A DNA stretch of 15,921 bases from Nitrospirae bacterium RIFCSPLOW2_12_42_9. GTDB lineage: Bacteria > Nitrospirota > 9FT-COMBO-42-15 > HDB-SIOI813. Location: assembly GCA_001805205.1 (NCBI GenBank), contig MHER01000190.1, positions 1 through 15,921 of the forward strand. The letters run 5' to 3'. Made by a program: the position numbers and the translations under genes. The notes beneath the pieces are model-generated. The model ran no database searches. It saw only the letters and a program-made list of their open reading frames with translations, and had not been told where the DNA came from. Positions 13,547 to 15,921 of the stretch are shown in pieces; within the stretch, counting starts at the first letter, position 1; every line of letters starts with the position of its first letter.

Positions 13547-14578
13547 TTAAGATGTTTTACTGAATATCTTGAGGGAGGTGCTGTGTACATGCCTTACTTT
13601 GTCACCAGGTCTGATATATGGCAAAGCACTCTTTACTGCCCGGGCGCCATCTGAGAATCCTGTAAGGATCAATTTCAACTTGCCTGGATAGTTTGCGATA
13701 TCCCCCACAGCAAAGACCCCCTTCCGGTTTGTCTCCATATTGAGATTAACCTTAATGCGGCTGTCATCTATATCAAGTCCCCACTTCTCTATTGGGCCGA
13801 GATCAGAGGTAAATCCGAGCATAAGCAGCAATGCATCTGCCCTGAGATCTGCCTCTTTTCCAGTTCCATCGATTATTCTAATACCTTTTATAGCCTCATC
13901 ACCGTAAACTTCTTTGACCTCAAATGGTGTAAGAATCTTTATTCTTCCTCTCTTTGCAAGTTCACCGATCTGTTGTATGGTATTTGGATGGGCCCTGAAG
14001 GTATCCTTCCGATGAACGAGTGTCACTCCTCTTGCAGTATCGATAAGGTTAATAACCCAGTCAAGAGCAGAATCTCCGCCGCCAACTATTATTACATCTT
14101 TCCCTTTAAAATACCCCTTTTCCCTGATAAAATAATGGACACTATTTCCTTCGAACCTTCCTACCTCAGGCAATCCAAGGCTGCGCGGTTTAAAAGCACC
14201 GAGACCTGCGGCAATAATTATTGCCTTTGATAAGTATACCCCTTTGTCTGTAGAAACCTCGAATAGTGTTTGTGCTGGTCCTTCACTGCTGATTTTATCA
14301 ACAATACTTACTACAGTCTCATTGAGACGAAGTTCAGGTGAGAATTGGTTTGCCTGTCCGAATAGATTCCTTGCGAGATCCTTTGCAGTAATCCTTGTAA
14401 AACCTGGTACATCAAAAATATATTTCTCCGGGTACAGCGCTGAAAGCTGACCACCTGACTCTGGCAGGCTGTCGATTATGCGCACTGAAGCCTCATGCAT
14501 CCCTGCCTCAAATGCTGTAAAAAGACCAGAAGGTCCGGCACCGATTATTGTGATATCTTTTATGCTTTCATCAGACAT
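13547..14578 (-). CDS. Thioredoxin-reductase-like ferredoxin/flavodoxin-NADP+ reductase (YumC type)
   Basis: A 343-residue flavoprotein. The FAD-binding GAGPSG lies at 13-18, the NADPH-binding VGGGDSALDW at 165-174, and the FAD C-terminal motif AVGDIANYPGK at 290-300. It has SLPESGGQLSALYPEKYIFD (37-56), a hallmark of the YumC/TrxR-like ferredoxin-NADP reductases. The position of the thioredoxin reductase CxxC redox pair (just before VGGG) is occupied by HYFI, so it cannot act as a thioredoxin reductase. It probably moves electrons between NADPH and ferredoxin or flavodoxin in the cytoplasm. The ATG at 14578 overlaps the stop of the upstream gene by eight bases. An ATG at 14605 would add nine residues. 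It is the middle gene of an operon with ftsH. Confidence 0.92.
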   Translation of the reverse strand: MSDESIKDITIIGAGPSGLFTAFEAGMHEASVRIIDSLPESGGQLSALYPEKYIFDVPGFTRITAKDLARNLFGQANQFSPELRLNETVVSIVDKISSEGPAQTLFEVSTDKGVYLSKAIIIAAGLGAFKPRSLGLPEVGRFEGNSVHYFIREKGYFKGKDVIIVGGGDSALDWVINLIDTARGVTLVHRKDTFRAHPNTIQQIGELAKRGRIKILTPFEVKEVYGDEAIKGIRIIDGTGKEADLRADALLLMLGFTSDLGPIEKWGLDIDDSRIKVNLNMETNRKGVFAVGDIANYPGKLKLILTGFSDGARAVKSALPYIRPGDKVRHVHSTSLKIFSKTS

Positions 14579-14885
14579 GTTTCTTGATAGTGAACCCCAT
14601 ATCATCTACTATACCAAAGTCTACATGCAGGACATTACCATCCCCGTCCATCTCACTAACCTCTACATAGCTGGCCTTATCTTTATGGATAAGGTTGCCT
14701 GCAGAATCTGTAAAATAGAGGTATGCGTAATCACCGCCATGAGGTGTGCCGCCTTCATAACGATAGACACCTTCTGATTCCTCAAAAAGTACGCAATTTC
14801 CACCTGCTGCTATTGCCTCGCATCCTATACACTGGCAAAAAAACCCCTCCTCTGATGGCTGCATATTGCATCTTGGGAAACGCAT
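14571..14885 (-). CDS. Cysteine-rich protein of unknown function
   Basis: A 104-residue acidic protein I do not recognise. Five cysteines cluster at the N-terminus: Cys6, then C17-x-C19-x2-C22 and Cys31. This could bind zinc or an iron-sulfur cluster; that is inference. The rest (about 35-104) looks like a small beta-rich domain with many Gly, Asp and aromatic residues (YRYEGGTPHGGDYAYLYF) and no membrane segment or signal peptide. The ATG at 14885 follows a very strong ribosome site, AAGGAGG, four bases upstream. An in-frame ATG at 14975 lacks such a site and lies before the promoter-like sequence's likely start. The stop overlaps the start of the reductase gene, so this is the first gene of a three-gene operon with a reductase and FtsH. 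Confidence 0.8.
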   Translation of the reverse strand: MRFPRCNMQPSEEGFFCQCIGCEAIAAGGNCVLFEESEGVYRYEGGTPHGGDYAYLYFTDSAGNLIHKDKASYVEVSEMDGDGNVLHVDFGIVDDMGFTIKKHV

Positions 14886-14937
14886 ATTGCCTCCTTCTAA
14901 ATTCTTGAGTATACTAATCTTATAATACCATGAACTA

Positions 14938-14966
14938 AAAATAAACTCTGCAGTTTGAAAAGTCAA
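14938..14966 (-). promoter_or_regulatory. Probable promoter of the unknown-reductase-ftsH operon
   Basis: On the minus strand TTGACT (14961-14966) and TATTTT (14938-14943) are 17 bases apart. The start would lie near 14931, giving a leader of about 45 bases before the ATG at 14885. This also argues against translation starting at 14975. Confidence 0.5.
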
Positions 14967-15058
14967 TAAAGCCACTTAATAGGGACACTATAAAACTATT
15001 GCCGAAAGGGATAAGCTCCGACTAATTTTACACAAGTTATTCCTATACTGATCTACGC

Positions 15059-15086
15059 TTGGTATAAATATTGCAAACATTATTAA
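15059..15086 (+). promoter_or_regulatory. Weak promoter-like sequence before cysD-like gene
   Basis: TTGGTA (15059-15064) and TATTAA (15081-15086) are 16 bases apart and lie 22 bases before the GTG start. Each box matches consensus at four of six bases. The gene-free stretch 14976-15108 shows no recognised riboswitch. Confidence 0.28.
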
Positions 15087-15108
15087 AATCAAAAACAGGA
15101 GAAATAAA

Positions 15109-15912
15109 GTGGACCATCTATCAGCATTAGAAAACAAAAGCATATTTATTATCAGAGAGGCATATTATAAATTCAAAAACATAGCCATATTATGGTCTGT
15201 GGGTAAGGACTCCACCACACTATTATGGCTATGCAGGAAGGCGTTCTTTGGTAAGATACCATTCCCTGTTATTCATATTGATACAGGTTATAAATTCCCG
15301 GAGATGTATCAGTTCCGCGATGAGTATGCAAAGAAATGGGGGCTTGACCTCATAATTGGTAGGAATGATGAGATGATTAAGGCCGGTATGGGGCCAAACA
15401 AAGGAGCCAAAATAGATTGTTGCTCTGAACTCAAGACCAATGCCCTGAAACAGATGATTTCCAAATATCATTTAAAGGCAATACTGGCAGGCATTAGAAG
15501 AGATGAACATGGAATTCGTGCAAAGGAGAGATATTTCTCTCCACGGGATGAGCAATTCAAATGGAACTATGAGAACCAGCCTGCAGAGTTGTGGGACCAG
15601 TATAAATCAATGGCAGAAGAAGACACGCATTTTCGCATCCATCCTCTGCTTCATATGACTGAATTGGACATCTGGGAATATACAAAGAGGGAGAATATAC
15701 CTATTGCCGATTTATATTTCAGTAAAAATGGTAAGAGATATCGCAGCCTCGGGTGCGTTCCGTGCTGCAATCCCGTAGAATCTACGGCAAGCAATGTCGA
15801 TGAGATAATTGAAGAGATAAGGACATCCGATACAGCAGAACGTGCAGGCAGGGCGCAGGACAAAGAAGATGTATACACAATGCAAAAATTAAGGGCCCTC
15901 GGATATATGTAA
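15109..15912 (+). CDS. cysD: CysD-like ATP sulfurylase small subunit with CC...CxxC cysteines
   Basis: A 267-residue cytoplasmic enzyme of the PAPS reductase/ATP pyrophosphatase fold. CysD, with the GTPase CysN, makes adenosine 5'-phosphosulfate from ATP and sulfate. The PP-loop is SVGKDS (30-35), followed by HIDTGYKFPEMYQFRD (56-71), AGIRRDEHGIRAKER (127-141), QPAELWDQY (157-165) and the C-terminal TAERAGRAQDKE (242-253), all CysD-like. It is shorter than the E. coli enzyme (302 residues). Unusually it has Cys104-Cys105 and C216-x2-C219 (plus Cys220), the arrangement that holds a [4Fe-4S] cluster in assimilatory APS reductases. It lacks the catalytic C-terminal cysteine of those reductases. 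The GTG start follows AGGAGA at good spacing. An ATG directly after the stop (15913) may begin cysN, which is cut by the window edge. Confidence 0.82.
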   Translation: MDHLSALENKSIFIIREAYYKFKNIAILWSVGKDSTTLLWLCRKAFFGKIPFPVIHIDTGYKFPEMYQFRDEYAKKWGLDLIIGRNDEMIKAGMGPNKGAKIDCCSELKTNALKQMISKYHLKAILAGIRRDEHGIRAKERYFSPRDEQFKWNYENQPAELWDQYKSMAEEDTHFRIHPLLHMTELDIWEYTKRENIPIADLYFSKNGKRYRSLGCVPCCNPVESTASNVDEIIEEIRTSDTAERAGRAQDKEDVYTMQKLRALGYM

Positions 15913-15921
15913 ATGATGTAT

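Noticed and set aside
13547..14578. Thioredoxin reductase (trxB).
   Set aside because: The CxxC redox pair is absent and the SGGQLSALYPEKY block is that of the YumC-type ferredoxin-NADP reductases.
14976..15108. A riboswitch in the leader of the cysD-like gene.
   Set aside because: No conserved core of the SAM, TPP, cobalamin, fluoride or cyclic-di-GMP riboswitches could be recognised, and no terminator hairpin is present.
15109..15912. LarE or a dedicated APS/PAPS reductase, suggested by the nearby larBC and by the CC...CxxC cysteines.
   Set aside because: The PP-loop and the RAKER, ELWDQY and TAERAGR blocks are CysD-like, and the catalytic C-terminal cysteine of reductases is missing.

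Overview
The window carries chromosomal genes of a Gram-negative-type bacterium with moderate G+C. Evidence for this is a set of minor type IV pilins with a prepilin peptidase, a sigma-54 activator, a membrane FtsH protease and a CysD-like sulfate-activation gene. The mix of a YumC-type flavoprotein reductase, larB-larC, an NtrC-family two-component pair next to pilD, and compact ATGA-overlapping operons would suit an uncultured Nitrospirota or Desulfobacterota-like lineage. That placement is inference only; no rRNA is present. Most genes are ordinary core or housekeeping genes, and no complete novel system is evident.

Layout, left to right. 45-1274 (-) is an MFS transporter. 1319-1489 (-) holds a short remnant of a reverse transcriptase. 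1488-2044 (-) is a type II toxin-antitoxin pair whose toxin appears to start at a CTG codon. 2153-4353 (-) is a minor-pilin operon in the order fimT/gspH, pilV, pilW, pilX. It contains palindromic repeats, one of which recurs upstream of fimT. 4507-7954 (-) is a tightly overlapping operon of prepilin peptidase, PAS histidine kinase and NtrC-type regulator. 7973-8021 is a compact divergent promoter region in which the pilD and gpsA promoters share one palindromic -10 region. 8049-11647 (+) is a four-gene operon: gpsA, larB, larC and a TrmN6-like methyltransferase. It meets the opposing ftsH gene tail to tail with overlapping stops. 11633-14885 (-) is a three-gene operon: a cysteine-rich unknown protein, a thioredoxin-reductase-like ferredoxin-NADP reductase, and ftsH. 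15109-15912 (+) is a CysD-like ATP sulfurylase subunit with a CC...CxxC cysteine set resembling that of [4Fe-4S] APS reductases.

How the genes fit together. The peptidase PilD would process the leader peptides of FimT, PilV and PilW, and the kinase/regulator pair encoded with it probably controls pilus or related surface genes. LarB and LarC make steps of the nickel-pincer nucleotide cofactor; LarE and LarA are not in the window. CysD probably begins a cysDN sulfate-activation operon that runs off the right edge. No gene-free stretch exceeds 300 bases. The longest gap between intact genes is 1275-1487, which holds the reverse transcriptase remnant.
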